DNA of 64,000 nt from Shouchella shacheensis (GTDB lineage: Bacteria > Bacillota > Bacilli > Bacillales > Bacillaceae_D): positions 186,001-250,000 of the forward strand of contig NZ_LLYY01000003.1 in assembly GCF_001484965.1 (NCBI RefSeq), written 5' to 3'. Positions 25,604 through 34,217 of the stretch are shown in pieces. Both the position numbers and the translations under genes were made by a program. The notes beneath the pieces were generated by a model, which did not search any database, was not told the DNA's origin, and saw only the letters and a program-made list of their open reading frames with translations. The stretch's first letter is position 1; the number at the start of each line of letters is the position of its first letter.

Positions 25604-28030
25604 ATGTTCGTTTCTTATCATTGGTTACAAGAATATGTGGACATTGCCGACAAGAGGCCTGAGGAGATTGCAGAGAAAATGACCCGGGGCGGTATTGAAA
25701 TTGATTTTGTGCATGAAATGAATAAAGGCGTCTCTAAGGTCGTTGTTGGTTATGTACAAGATGTAAGCCCACACCCAGATGCGGATAAGCTAGGCGTATG
25801 TCAGGTCGATATTGGCGGGGACGAGCCTGTGCAAATCGTCTGTGGAGCGGCAAATGTCGCTAAAGGGCAAAAGGTAGCAGTTGCCAAAGTAGGAGCACGC
25901 TTGCCGGGTGGAATGAAAATTAAAAAAGCGAAGCTGCGTGGACAAGTGTCTCAGGGGATGATTTGCTCGTTGCAGGAGCTTGGCATCGAAGGAAAGCTTG
26001 TGCCGAGAGCTTATGCAGAAGGCATTTATGTATTCCCAGAGTCAGAGGCCGTGAACGTTGGTGATGACGCTCTAGCCTTGCTTAACTTGAATGATCAAGT
26101 GCTTGAACTTGATTTAACACCGAACCGCTCGGACTGTATGCACATGCTTGGTGTCGCCTACGAAATTGCCGCACTGTACGATCGGCTTGTAGCACTGCCG
26201 AACATCCGCTTGGATGAATTGAAACAGGAACCTCCTAGCGATGTGCAGATCAACATCGAGGATGTGAGCGATACACCTTATTACAGTGCAACCTTAATTA
26301 AAAATGTCAAGGTCGGGCCATCCCCACTATGGTTACAAACTCGCTTGATCGCTGCCGGAATCCGCCCGATCAGCAATGTTGTGGACATTACCAACTATGT
26401 TCTCCTTGAGTACGGTCAGCCTTTACACGCATTCGATTATGACCAGCTTGATTCAAAAAAAATACTTGTTAGGCGAGCAAAGCAAGGGGAGTTATTCACA
26501 ACGCTTGATGGAGTGGAGCGCACACTGGGTAAAGAGCAGCTTGTCGTAACAAATGGAAAGGATCCGGTCGCCCTTGCAGGTGTGATGGGTGGTGCCAACT
26601 CGGAAGTGAGCGAGCAGACCACGACGATCCTGCTTGAAGCGGCTGTCTTTCAATCAAGCGTTGTGCGCAAATCTGCGCGTCACGCTGGGCTGCGCAGTGA
26701 CTCCAGCGCCCGTTTTGAGAGAGGCGTGAATGAAGCGCTTGTAGCAGAAGCCGCACGCCGTGCAGCAATGCTGATTCAAGAGCTTTGCGGTGGGGAGGTG
26801 CTCGCAGCTGTTAATGGAGAGGACGTGCGTAGGACAGATCATACCGTCGTTACACTTGACTTAGAGGCGATGAACACACGTCTAGGGACGAAGCTACAGC
26901 TCTCGGATGTCGCAAGTGTCATGGCAAGGCTCCACTTTCCATATGAGAAAGCAGAGAGCGGCGTGCTCGTGACGATTCCTCATCGCCGCCCAGACATTAC
27001 GATCCCAGAAGACTTGTATGAAGAAGTCGCACGGCTATATGGCTACGACAATATCCCTTCCACATTGCCGGAAGGGGCGACCGCCCAAGGCCGTTTGACT
27101 ACGTATCAGTCCAAGCGCCGTAAAGCAAAACGCTACTTGCAGGCCGCTGGACTTTCAGAAGTGATGTCCTATTCTCTCACGAGCGCGAAGAAGGCGGACT
27201 GGTTTAAAGCGGAGGCTATCAAGCCAATACGCGTGGCGATGCCAATGAGCGAAGAACGCAGCACCATGCGCACAAGCCTGATTCCGCATCTATACGATAT
27301 TTGCGCTCACAACCTCAACCGAAAAAATCGGGACGTTTTTGTTTATGAATTAGGTTCCGTTTTCCTTAGCGAACAAGAGACACTCGCAGAGTTGCCGAAA
27401 GAGCATGAACGTCTTGCCGGTCTTGTAAGCGGCCAGTGGATCGAGCACTTATGGCAAGGGGAAAAAAAGCCTGTGGATTTCTTCGTGCTAAAAGGCATTC
27501 TCGAAGGATTGTTTGAGGTACTGGGACTCTCGAAAGAAGTTGCTTTCCAGAGTGCTGAACGAGCCGGCTTTCATCCTGGGCGAACGGCAGAAGTGATGCT
27601 AAGTAGAGAATCCATCGGTTTTGTCGCCCAAGTGCATCCGACTGTAGAGAAGGACTACAATCTAAGCGAAACGTACGTGTTCGAGCTTGACTTTGAGGCG
27701 CTGCTCTCCAAGCAGCTGCCACCCTTACAATTTAGTGGAATTCCTCGTTATCCTTCCGTCGCGCGGGATATTGCCCTCGTGGTGGGCAGAGAAATCCCTG
27801 CTGGAACGCTTAAATCCATTATCTGGGAAACAGGTAGTTCTCTTCTTACTGAAGTAGCTCTCTTTGATGTCTACGAAGGGGAGCATATAGAGAAGGGAAA
27901 GAAATCAGCTGCATTTTCATTGACCTATCGCGACCCGGAGCGTACGCTTACGGATGACGAAGTAGCAAATGTTCATGAGACCGTGCTTACAGCTCTTACG
28001 AAGAAAGCAGGGGCGGAGCTAAGGTCCTAA
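25604..28030 (+). CDS. pheT: Phenylalanyl-tRNA synthetase beta subunit
   Basis: The 808-residue beta subunit. The N-terminal tRNA-binding (EMAP/OB-fold) domain covers about 40-155 (GYVQDVSPHPDADKL, GAANVAKGQKVAVAKVGA). Then come B3/B4 with editing, the B5 domain from about 405, the catalytic-like core and the C-terminal FDX-ACB anticodon-binding domain (RYPSVARDIALVV from about 710). AGGGAGGGGAAG precedes the ATG. A terminator follows 13 bases after the stop. Confidence 0.98.
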   Translation: MFVSYHWLQEYVDIADKRPEEIAEKMTRGGIEIDFVHEMNKGVSKVVVGYVQDVSPHPDADKLGVCQVDIGGDEPVQIVCGAANVAKGQKVAVAKVGARLPGGMKIKKAKLRGQVSQGMICSLQELGIEGKLVPRAYAEGIYVFPESEAVNVGDDALALLNLNDQVLELDLTPNRSDCMHMLGVAYEIAALYDRLVALPNIRLDELKQEPPSDVQINIEDVSDTPYYSATLIKNVKVGPSPLWLQTRLIAAGIRPISNVVDITNYVLLEYGQPLHAFDYDQLDSKKILVRRAKQGELFTTLDGVERTLGKEQLVVTNGKDPVALAGVMGGANSEVSEQTTTILLEAAVFQSSVVRKSARHAGLRSDSSARFERGVNEALVAEAARRAAMLIQELCGGEVLAAVNGEDVRRTDHTVVTLDLEAMNTRLGTKLQLSDVASVMARLHFPYEKAESGVLVTIPHRRPDITIPEDLYEEVARLYGYDNIPSTLPEGATAQGRLTTYQSKRRKAKRYLQAAGLSEVMSYSLTSAKKADWFKAEAIKPIRVAMPMSEERSTMRTSLIPHLYDICAHNLNRKNRDVFVYELGSVFLSEQETLAELPKEHERLAGLVSGQWIEHLWQGEKKPVDFFVLKGILEGLFEVLGLSKEVAFQSAERAGFHPGRTAEVMLSRESIGFVAQVHPTVEKDYNLSETYVFELDFEALLSKQLPPLQFSGIPRYPSVARDIALVVGREIPAGTLKSIIWETGSSLLTEVALFDVYEGEHIEKGKKSAAFSLTYRDPERTLTDDEVANVHETVLTALTKKAGAELRS

Positions 28031-28043
28031 CGGCAAAATGGTT

Positions 28044-28086
28044 ACCAGAGTCAAAAGCATTTTAGCTTTTTGGCTCTGGTTTTTTG
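28044..28086 (+). terminator. Terminator of pheS-pheT
   Basis: ACCAGAGTCAAAAGC/GCTTTTTGGCTCTGGT with six T. The interval to zapA (28087-28286) has a possible reverse repeat scrap (ACAAGCGGAGGCTGAGAAG near 28151) and no gene. Confidence 0.88.
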
Positions 28087-28286
28087 TTACAAGAAGGGGT
28101 GGAAAAGTCACAAAATAGAAACGGTAAGTTACATGATGGAGCCGGAAGGAACAAGCGGAGGCTGAGAAGTCACAAGATGGGCCAATCTTTTGGGTTTCCA
28201 ATTCCGAACCATCGTGATATGATGAAGCTTAGAATTTTGTTGGTTCAGCACGCATCACGATTTAATACGTGCTAGGGGGTTCTCTC

Positions 28287-28532
28287 GTGGAGAAGAACGA
28301 AGATAAACAACGAACAACAGTGACTATTAATGGTCAACATTATACGATTGTCAGTGCCGAAAATCGCGACCATGTAAAAGAAGTGGCTCGTGTTGTTGAT
28401 GATCAAATGCAAGAAGTAAGAAAACGAAATCCCTATTTAGATACCACAAAACTTGCCGTACTTGCCGCCTTAAACACAGCAGATGAGTACGTCAAGCTTA
28501 AGCGCAAGTACGAAGGAGACACCAATGGTTAG
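28287..28532 (+). CDS. zapA: Cell division protein ZapA
   Basis: ZapA bundles FtsZ protofilaments at the division site. From GTG 28287, seven bases after AGGGGG, the protein has 81 residues, with the conserved TTVTINGQHYTIVSAEN start and RNPYLDTTKLAVLAALN. The C-terminus is a coiled coil. The stop codon overlaps the start of the next gene by eight bases, so the two are translationally coupled. Confidence 0.92.
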   Translation: MEKNEDKQRTTVTINGQHYTIVSAENRDHVKEVARVVDDQMQEVRKRNPYLDTTKLAVLAALNTADEYVKLKRKYEGDTNG

Positions 28533-29064
28533 TTTAATAATTATGCTGCTCTTGTTGTTGGGTTTCTTTGTTGGAAGACGACGGGGCTTTATTTTACAGC
28601 TTATCCATTTAATTGGTTTTATCGTGTCGATTTATGTAGCGGTTCGGTATTATCAGCCATTCGCAGAGACTATCCGGCTCTATATCCCATACCCTACTTT
28701 TTCTTCGGATAGCCCAGTAGGAATGATGATTAATTCATTCAATACGGAATCAGTTTACTATTCAGCGATTGCCTTTGCGATTTTATTTTTCGGTACAAAA
28801 ATTGTCCTTCATATTGTAGGATCAATGCTTGATTTTGTCGCCAACTTTCCCGTCTTAAGAAGCGTCAATCGTCTATTGGGAGGGGTTCTCGGTTTTGTTG
28901 AAACGTACCTGCTGATTTTTATTCTTGTGTTTGTCCTCTCGGTTTTGCAAGTAGAGGTTGTGCAGGAAAGAATTCAATCCTCGATCGTCGCTCAGTTCAT
29001 GATCAATGATACCCCGTTTTTATCAGAATGGATTCGTGATCTATGGTTGCGGACCACATTCTAA
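28525..29064 (+). CDS. yshB: CvpA-family membrane protein (YshB)
   Basis: A 179-residue protein with four membrane segments: GRRRGFILQLIHLIGFIVS near residue 20 is the CvpA signature, then three more hydrophobic helices and a short C-terminal loop. GAAGGAG lies six bases before ATG 28525 and overlaps the end of zapA. The role in bacilli is undefined; relatives include colicin V production protein. Confidence 0.9.
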   Translation: MVSLIIMLLLLLGFFVGRRRGFILQLIHLIGFIVSIYVAVRYYQPFAETIRLYIPYPTFSSDSPVGMMINSFNTESVYYSAIAFAILFFGTKIVLHIVGSMLDFVANFPVLRSVNRLLGGVLGFVETYLLIFILVFVLSVLQVEVVQERIQSSIVAQFMINDTPFLSEWIRDLWLRTTF

Positions 29065-29073
29065 TTTCGTGAG

Positions 29074-29102
29074 AGTTCGCTTAGATTAGGCGAGCTTTTT
29101 TG
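29074..29102 (+). terminator. Terminator after yshB
   Basis: AGTTCGC/GCGAGCT with a loop of nine bases and seven T. Confidence 0.82.
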
Positions 29103-29151
29103 TTTGGGGGCAGTGGTTAATGGTGGAGAAAGATACCCTTAAGGTGTTCTT

Positions 29152-29219
29152 GCTTCAGCACTTAAGCTTTCGCTATTTCTAGTGCAGGCCTTCCAAAGTT
29201 ATCGCTTTTGTTCTGCGCA
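29152..29219 (+). repeat. Eroded type A repeat
   Basis: Only the central and 3' parts are recognisable: TTTCTAGTGCAGGCCTTCCA (29177-29196) and TTCTGCGC. The 5' end is lost. The rest of 29103-29303 has no gene. Confidence 0.5.
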
Positions 29220-29303
29220 TATTGTCTAAGCGCAAGAGATTGATTTTCGGGTGCAAAACTCGGTATCATATGAGGAAGTAGATTCAAGAGGAGCAGGTGC
29301 AGA

Positions 29304-31031
29304 GTGAATAAAAAAGATGTGGTTGCAACGCTTGAGAAAATTGCGACTTATTTAGAGATAAAAGCTGTTAACCCCTTTAAAATAGCCGCGTATCGTAAGG
29401 CCGCTCAAGCCCTTGAAGGAGACGAGCGGACGATAGCTGAAATCGAGAAGCCGCAGGATCTTAACGGGATTGGCAAGGCGACGGCGGAAGTGATTGTGGA
29501 ATTAAAGGAAACAGGACGTTCAAACGTATTAGATGAATTACAGGCGTCGATTCCTGGCGAATTGCTGTCGTTGTTAACGATCCCCGGTCTTGGAGGAAAG
29601 AAAATTGGAAAACTTTACAATGAACTGGGCGTCAAGGATGCGTCTTCTTTGTTGGAAGCGTGTCGACAGAAGAAGGTCCGGCAGCTCGCTGGTTTTGGGG
29701 AGAAATCCGAGAACAAACTATTAGAAGCCTTCGAGACTTGGAACACGCGACCGGAACGGCTTCCACTCGCGACAGTCCTTCCCATTGCAGAGCAAATCGA
29801 AGCTCAGCTAGAAGAGTTGCAAGAGGTCAGTCGCTTTTCGCGAGCGGGCAGTCTCAGACGAATGAAGGAAACAGTGAAAGATCTAGATTTTATCATTGCC
29901 ACCGACCAAATGGCAGAAGTCAGAGAAAAACTGCTGGCTTTAAAAGGTGTGTCTTCGGTCATCGCGAAGGGGGACACGAAAATTTCTGTGGACCTCACCG
30001 CAGATAACGTGAGCATATCCGCAGATTTTAGGCTCGTTGCAAATGATGAGTTTGCAACAGCTTTGCACCATTTTACTGGTTCAAAAGACCACAATGTGCT
30101 GATGCGACAGCTTGCTAAAGCTCAAGGAGAAAAAATAAGCGAATACGGCGTGGAGGCAAGTGAAACAGGGGACGTTCAAACATTTAAAACAGAAAAGGAC
30201 TTCTTTTTCCATTTTGGACTTGCCTACATCCCACCAGAAGCAAGGTCAGCCAACGGTGAAATCGAACGGTATGAAACGCAGCCTGAAGATGTCTACCTAG
30301 ATCACGCGAAAGCCGACTTGCATATGCACACAACGTGGAGTGACGGGGCCCACTCGATTGAAGAAATGGTGGAAGCCGCAAGGGGGAAAGGTTACACACA
30401 TACGGCGATCACCGACCACTCTCGCTATTTAAAGGTCGCAAACGGACTCTCCATCGAAAAACTGCAAAAACAGCATGCCCATATTCGTAAGCTAAATGAA
30501 CAGTATGAGGACTTTACGATTCTAACAGGCGTTGAAATGGACATATTGCCAGATGGGCAACTAGATTACCCTGACGATGTTTTAAAAGAGGTCGATTTTG
30601 TGATCGCCTCGATTCATTCAGCATTTTCGCAAAGCCGTGAGAGGATCATGGAACGACTGCGCGCTGCTGTTTTCAACCCGTATGTCCATTTAATCGCTCA
30701 CCCCATGGGTCGATTAATTGGTCGACGCGATGGCTATGATGTGGATGTGGCTACGCTTATTAAGTGGGCGAAAGAGACGGGAACGGCCTTAGAGTTAAAT
30801 GCGAGTCCGAAGAGGCTTGATCTGGCCGCTTACTGGTTAAAACAAGCCCGGGAAGCAGGGGTAGCGATCTCAATTAATTCAGACGCCCATCGTCTTGAAA
30901 TGCTTGATTATGTTCAGTACGGCTACGCCCATGCACGGGGGGCAATGCTTGAGCCAAGCGATGTGATCAATACATGGTCACTGGAAGATTTGCGCGCTTT
31001 TACAAAAAAGAAACGCCGCATTTTGGAATGA
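29304..31031 (+). CDS. polX: DNA polymerase/3'-5' exonuclease PolX
   Basis: A 575-residue bacterial family X polymerase with PHP phosphoesterase domain, acting in gap-filling repair. HhH-containing 8-kDa domain at about 1-100 (NGIGKATAEVI, IPGLGGKKIGKLY), nucleotidyltransferase core (GSLRRMKETVKDLDFIIA, near 190-207, with the metal-binding DLDF), thumb (HFTGSKDHNV), then the PHP domain from about residue 335 (DLHMHTTWSDG). GTG start; AAGAGGAGCAGG upstream. mutS2 follows by 16 bases. Confidence 0.96.
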   Translation: MNKKDVVATLEKIATYLEIKAVNPFKIAAYRKAAQALEGDERTIAEIEKPQDLNGIGKATAEVIVELKETGRSNVLDELQASIPGELLSLLTIPGLGGKKIGKLYNELGVKDASSLLEACRQKKVRQLAGFGEKSENKLLEAFETWNTRPERLPLATVLPIAEQIEAQLEELQEVSRFSRAGSLRRMKETVKDLDFIIATDQMAEVREKLLALKGVSSVIAKGDTKISVDLTADNVSISADFRLVANDEFATALHHFTGSKDHNVLMRQLAKAQGEKISEYGVEASETGDVQTFKTEKDFFFHFGLAYIPPEARSANGEIERYETQPEDVYLDHAKADLHMHTTWSDGAHSIEEMVEAARGKGYTHTAITDHSRYLKVANGLSIEKLQKQHAHIRKLNEQYEDFTILTGVEMDILPDGQLDYPDDVLKEVDFVIASIHSAFSQSRERIMERLRAAVFNPYVHLIAHPMGRLIGRRDGYDVDVATLIKWAKETGTALELNASPKRLDLAAYWLKQAREAGVAISINSDAHRLEMLDYVQYGYAHARGAMLEPSDVINTWSLEDLRAFTKKKRRILE

Positions 31032-31047
31032 GAAGGAGGGTTGCACA

Positions 31048-33408
31048 TTGGATAGAGTGCAGCGAGTACTGGAATATAAAAAAATGAAAGCACAGCTACT
31101 TGAACATGTAGCGTCCTCTTTAGGCCGGCAAAAAGTGAATGAACTCGTCCCATCGACTGTGCTTGCGGACGTTAAGCTCCAGCAGGATGAGACGGCAGAA
31201 GCGGCCAACATTCTCCGTTTGAAGGGTCATATGCCTCTTGGGGGAATATCGGATATTAGCGCCCATATCAGGCGTGCTGTGATTGGAGGAGCGCTTTCGG
31301 CGACAGAGCTGATGGAAATCGCCTCAACCATTTACGGCGGCAAGAATCTCAAGAACTTCCTGTCGGATGTGATCGAAGACGGGGCGGTCAGTATTCCGTT
31401 GCTCGGTGTCTACGCAGAGAAGATTGAGCCACTCTCGCCGCTTGAGAAAGCCATTAAGCAGTGTATTGATGACCACGGCAACGTGCTGGATAGCGCCAGT
31501 TCGACGTTGCGTACCTTCCGTCACCAAATTCGCAGCTATGAATCAGGCATTCGCTCAAAGCTTGAAAGCATTACAAAATCAACAAGCTCAAGAAAAATGC
31601 TGTCTGATTCAATCGTAACGATTCGTGGCGACCGTTACGTCATCCCTGTGAAACAAGAATATCGTGGCTCGTTTGGAGGCATTGTCCACGACCAATCCTC
31701 TTCCGGAGCGACGCTCTTTATCGAACCTCAGGCCATTGTGACGTTGAACAATCAATTGACCGAAGCGAAAGCAAAGGAAAGGCGCGAGATTGAACGTATT
31801 CTCGGTGAGCTTTCTGCACTTGTCACAGAGTCAAGTGATGAGCTGCTTGTTAATTTGGGCGTGTTGGCACAGCTCGACTTTATCGTCGCCAAAGCGCATT
31901 ACGCCAAGCGACTGAAGGCTGTAAAACCCGTCCTAAATGAACGAGGCTACATCCATTTCAAAAAAGCACGGCACCCTCTGCTCCCAGCGGATGATGTTGT
32001 CCCCATTGATGTAGCTCTTGGTGACGATGTTCGATCTTTGGTTATTACTGGACCAAACACCGGTGGGAAAACCGTCACGTTAAAAACGGTAGGCCTGCTG
32101 ACGCTGATGGCTCAGTCCGGTCTCCATGTTCCAGCCGATGAAGAAACAGAGCTTGCTGTCTACGAGCATATTTTTGCTGATATTGGCGATGAGCAATCGA
32201 TTGAACAGAGTTTAAGTACATTTTCCTCTCACATGAGAAACATTGTCTCAATTCTTGAACAGCTGAACGCAAACAGCCTCGTCCTCTTTGATGAGCTCGG
32301 TGCTGGTACGGATCCGACAGAGGGGGCGGCGCTTGCGATTTCCATTCTTGACTACGCCTACCAACGGGGGGCTGTGGCTGTGGCAACCACGCACTATAGT
32401 GAGCTCAAGGGCTATGCCTACAATCGCGAAGGGGCGCTCAATGCAAGCGTTGAGTTTGATGTGGAGACCCTTGAGCCAACCTATCGCTTACTCGTGGGAG
32501 TTCCCGGAAGAAGCAACGCCTTTGCGATTTCCAGACGGCTAGGCCTTGGCGAAGCCATTATTGATCAGGCGAAACAGCATATTGATAGCGACTCTACGCA
32601 GGTAGAAAAAATGATCGCTGCGCTTGAAGACAATCAGAAAGCGGCACGCCTTGAATGGGAGCAGTCTGAGACGGTTCGTCGTGAAGCCGAATCGCTTAAG
32701 CGCGACCTTGAAGAGAAGATGGGTCAGCTTGAGCAAGAAAAGGCAGGCATTTTGCAGGAGGCTGAGGAGCGGGCCGCTCAAGCCGTCGCTAGCGCAAAAG
32801 AAGAGGCTGAAGTGATTATTTCAGAGCTGCGTGACTTACAGAAGCAAGGGTTCTCTGTGAAGGAGCACGAGCTCATTGAGGCAAGGAAGAACCTAGAAAA
32901 TGCCGCGCCTACTTTTAACAAAAAGCAAAAACAAGTCAAGAAAAAAGCGGAAAAAGCGAGACGTCTTCCTGAACCAGGAGATGAAGTGAAGGTTCTCAGC
33001 TTCGGGCAAAAAGGCTCCGTTGTGAAAAAAGTGAGTGAGTCTGAGTATCAAGTGCAGATGGGGATTATGAAAATGAACGTGGAAACAGAAGACATTCAAC
33101 TTATTGAGCCCACCAAGCAGCAGGTACCAAGACCGATGACTACCGTTCGCACAGGGGAGTCCCATGTGAAACCTGAACTGGACTTGCGCGGTGTACGCTA
33201 TGAGGATGCGATGCAGCGTGTGGAAAAATACATTGATGATGCGCTTCTAGCAGGCTATCACCAGGTTTCGATTATTCACGGGAAAGGCACGGGGGCGCTT
33301 CGTAAAGGCGTGAAAACACTTGTCTCTAAGCATTCACGGGTGAAGTCAGCGAGAGACGGTGGGATGAATGAAGGCGGGCTTGGCAATACCGTCGTTGAAT
33401 TACGGTAG
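31048..33408 (+). CDS. mutS2: Endonuclease MutS2
   Basis: A 786-residue MutS homologue that acts on recombination intermediates and, in bacilli, on collided ribosomes; it does not take part in mismatch repair. MutS core and clamp first, Walker A GPNTGGKT at 335-342, LFDELGAGTDPTEG Walker B, a long coiled coil (about 520-640), a KOW-like segment (EPGDEVKVLSFGQKGSVV) and a C-terminal Smr nuclease domain (LDLRGVRYEDAM, IIHGKGTGALR). It lacks the N-terminal mismatch-binding domain. TTG start, with GAAGGAGGG eight bases upstream. Confidence 0.97.
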   Translation: MDRVQRVLEYKKMKAQLLEHVASSLGRQKVNELVPSTVLADVKLQQDETAEAANILRLKGHMPLGGISDISAHIRRAVIGGALSATELMEIASTIYGGKNLKNFLSDVIEDGAVSIPLLGVYAEKIEPLSPLEKAIKQCIDDHGNVLDSASSTLRTFRHQIRSYESGIRSKLESITKSTSSRKMLSDSIVTIRGDRYVIPVKQEYRGSFGGIVHDQSSSGATLFIEPQAIVTLNNQLTEAKAKERREIERILGELSALVTESSDELLVNLGVLAQLDFIVAKAHYAKRLKAVKPVLNERGYIHFKKARHPLLPADDVVPIDVALGDDVRSLVITGPNTGGKTVTLKTVGLLTLMAQSGLHVPADEETELAVYEHIFADIGDEQSIEQSLSTFSSHMRNIVSILEQLNANSLVLFDELGAGTDPTEGAALAISILDYAYQRGAVAVATTHYSELKGYAYNREGALNASVEFDVETLEPTYRLLVGVPGRSNAFAISRRLGLGEAIIDQAKQHIDSDSTQVEKMIAALEDNQKAARLEWEQSETVRREAESLKRDLEEKMGQLEQEKAGILQEAEERAAQAVASAKEEAEVIISELRDLQKQGFSVKEHELIEARKNLENAAPTFNKKQKQVKKKAEKARRLPEPGDEVKVLSFGQKGSVVKKVSESEYQVQMGIMKMNVETEDIQLIEPTKQQVPRPMTTVRTGESHVKPELDLRGVRYEDAMQRVEKYIDDALLAGYHQVSIIHGKGTGALRKGVKTLVSKHSRVKSARDGGMNEGGLGNTVVELR

Positions 33409-33421
33409 GGGGCGTTTTTCT

Positions 33422-33835
33422 ATGGGGTTGTTGCTTGAGAATGAGTGGATCCTAACCATTGCCAATTACAGCGTAACCATCCTTGCGCTTGTTGTCTTTC
33501 TTGCGATCTTTGAGTTGGCCACCAAGTACAATAACTGGGAAGAAGTCAAACGCGGCAATGTCGCGGTCGCGATGGCGACAGGCGGGAAGGTTTTTGGCGT
33601 GGCCAATATCTTTAGTGCATCGATTGCCCACGCAAGTTCACTGCTTACGATGTTGGCATGGGGAACTTTTGGTTTTGTTCTGCTCTTATTCAGCTACTAT
33701 GTCTTTGAGTTTTTAACACCAAGTTTTACGGTGGATGAGGAAATCAAGAACGACAACCGGGCAGTGGGACTCTTATCCCTTCTTCTTTCCATTGGCCTCT
33801 CGTTTGTCATTAGCGCTGGAATCTCAAGTACGTAG
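33422..33835 (+). CDS. yshE: DUF350-family membrane protein YshE
   Basis: A 137-residue protein with four hydrophobic segments, of the DUF350 family; the pattern RGNVAVAMATGGKVFGVANIF (residues about 40-60) with a conserved Asn-Val pair is typical. It follows mutS2 by 13 bases as in B. subtilis. The function is unknown. The start ATG follows TAGGGGG. Confidence 0.88.
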   Translation: MGLLLENEWILTIANYSVTILALVVFLAIFELATKYNNWEEVKRGNVAVAMATGGKVFGVANIFSASIAHASSLLTMLAWGTFGFVLLLFSYYVFEFLTPSFTVDEEIKNDNRAVGLLSLLLSIGLSFVISAGISST

Positions 33836-33854
33836 GGAATGAGGATGAACAGAC

Positions 33855-33938
33855 GTGGAACTCTTAATTAAAATCTTATATATATGCTGTGGGTTATTTG
33901 TAGTGGCGGGGGTTGTATTCCTTCTTTTTTTTGGGTGA
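33855..33938 (+). CDS. Possible 27-residue single-span membrane peptide
   Basis: GTG start, AATGAGG about ten bases upstream, then a peptide consisting of ELLIKILYICCGL and FVVAGVVFLLFFG, one hydrophobic span with a Cys pair. It is directly after yshE and directly before a terminator, the usual place for a small final cistron. It is too short for composition to prove coding. I recognise no homologue. Confidence 0.4.
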   Translation: MELLIKILYICCGLFVVAGVVFLLFFG

Positions 33939-33942
33939 AAGG

Positions 33943-33975
33943 GAAGAGTATCTGTGAGAGGTGCTCTTCTTTTTT
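33943..33975 (+). terminator. Terminator of the polX-mutS2-yshE unit
   Basis: GAAGAGTAT/GTGCTCTTC (with G-U pairs) and six T. A type A repeat begins in the T-run. Confidence 0.8.
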
Positions 33976-34096
33976 CTAGCTGCGGCGGGTAGAAGCATCG
34001 AGATTTTTCAGCCTTGCATCGACATCCTAAGGTCGCAATTTCGAGTGCAGGCCTTCCAAAGACCTCCCTCCTCGGCAACTCGCCTGCGCTTTTCGA
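33974..34096 (+). repeat. Intergenic repeat, type A, full length
   Basis: Outer arms TTCTAGCTGCGGCGGGT and ACTCGCCTGCGCTTTTCG; inner arms AGAAGCATCGAGATTTTTC and the apical CTTGCATCGA/TTTCGAGTGCAGG. The CCTCGG insert near the 3' arm is unusual. Confidence 0.85.
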
Positions 34097-34143
34097 AACT
34101 TTTTCAACTTTTTTCGAAAAAGGGGAAAAAAACTATTCAAATG

Positions 34144-34157
34144 TGTAAGCGATTACA
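34144..34157 (+). promoter_or_regulatory. cre site (CcpA) upstream of lcfA
   Basis: TGTAAGCGATTACA matches the cre core TGNNARCGNWWWCA at every position and overlaps TACAAT -10-like boxes (34154-34164). CcpA represses the lcfA operon on glucose in B. subtilis. A good -35 is not visible, so the exact promoter is uncertain. Confidence 0.75.
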
Positions 34158-34217
34158 ATACAATAGACGTAGAGGAGATCGTTTGCGAGAGGAGCATGAT
34201 ATTCGAGGAGGAGCATC

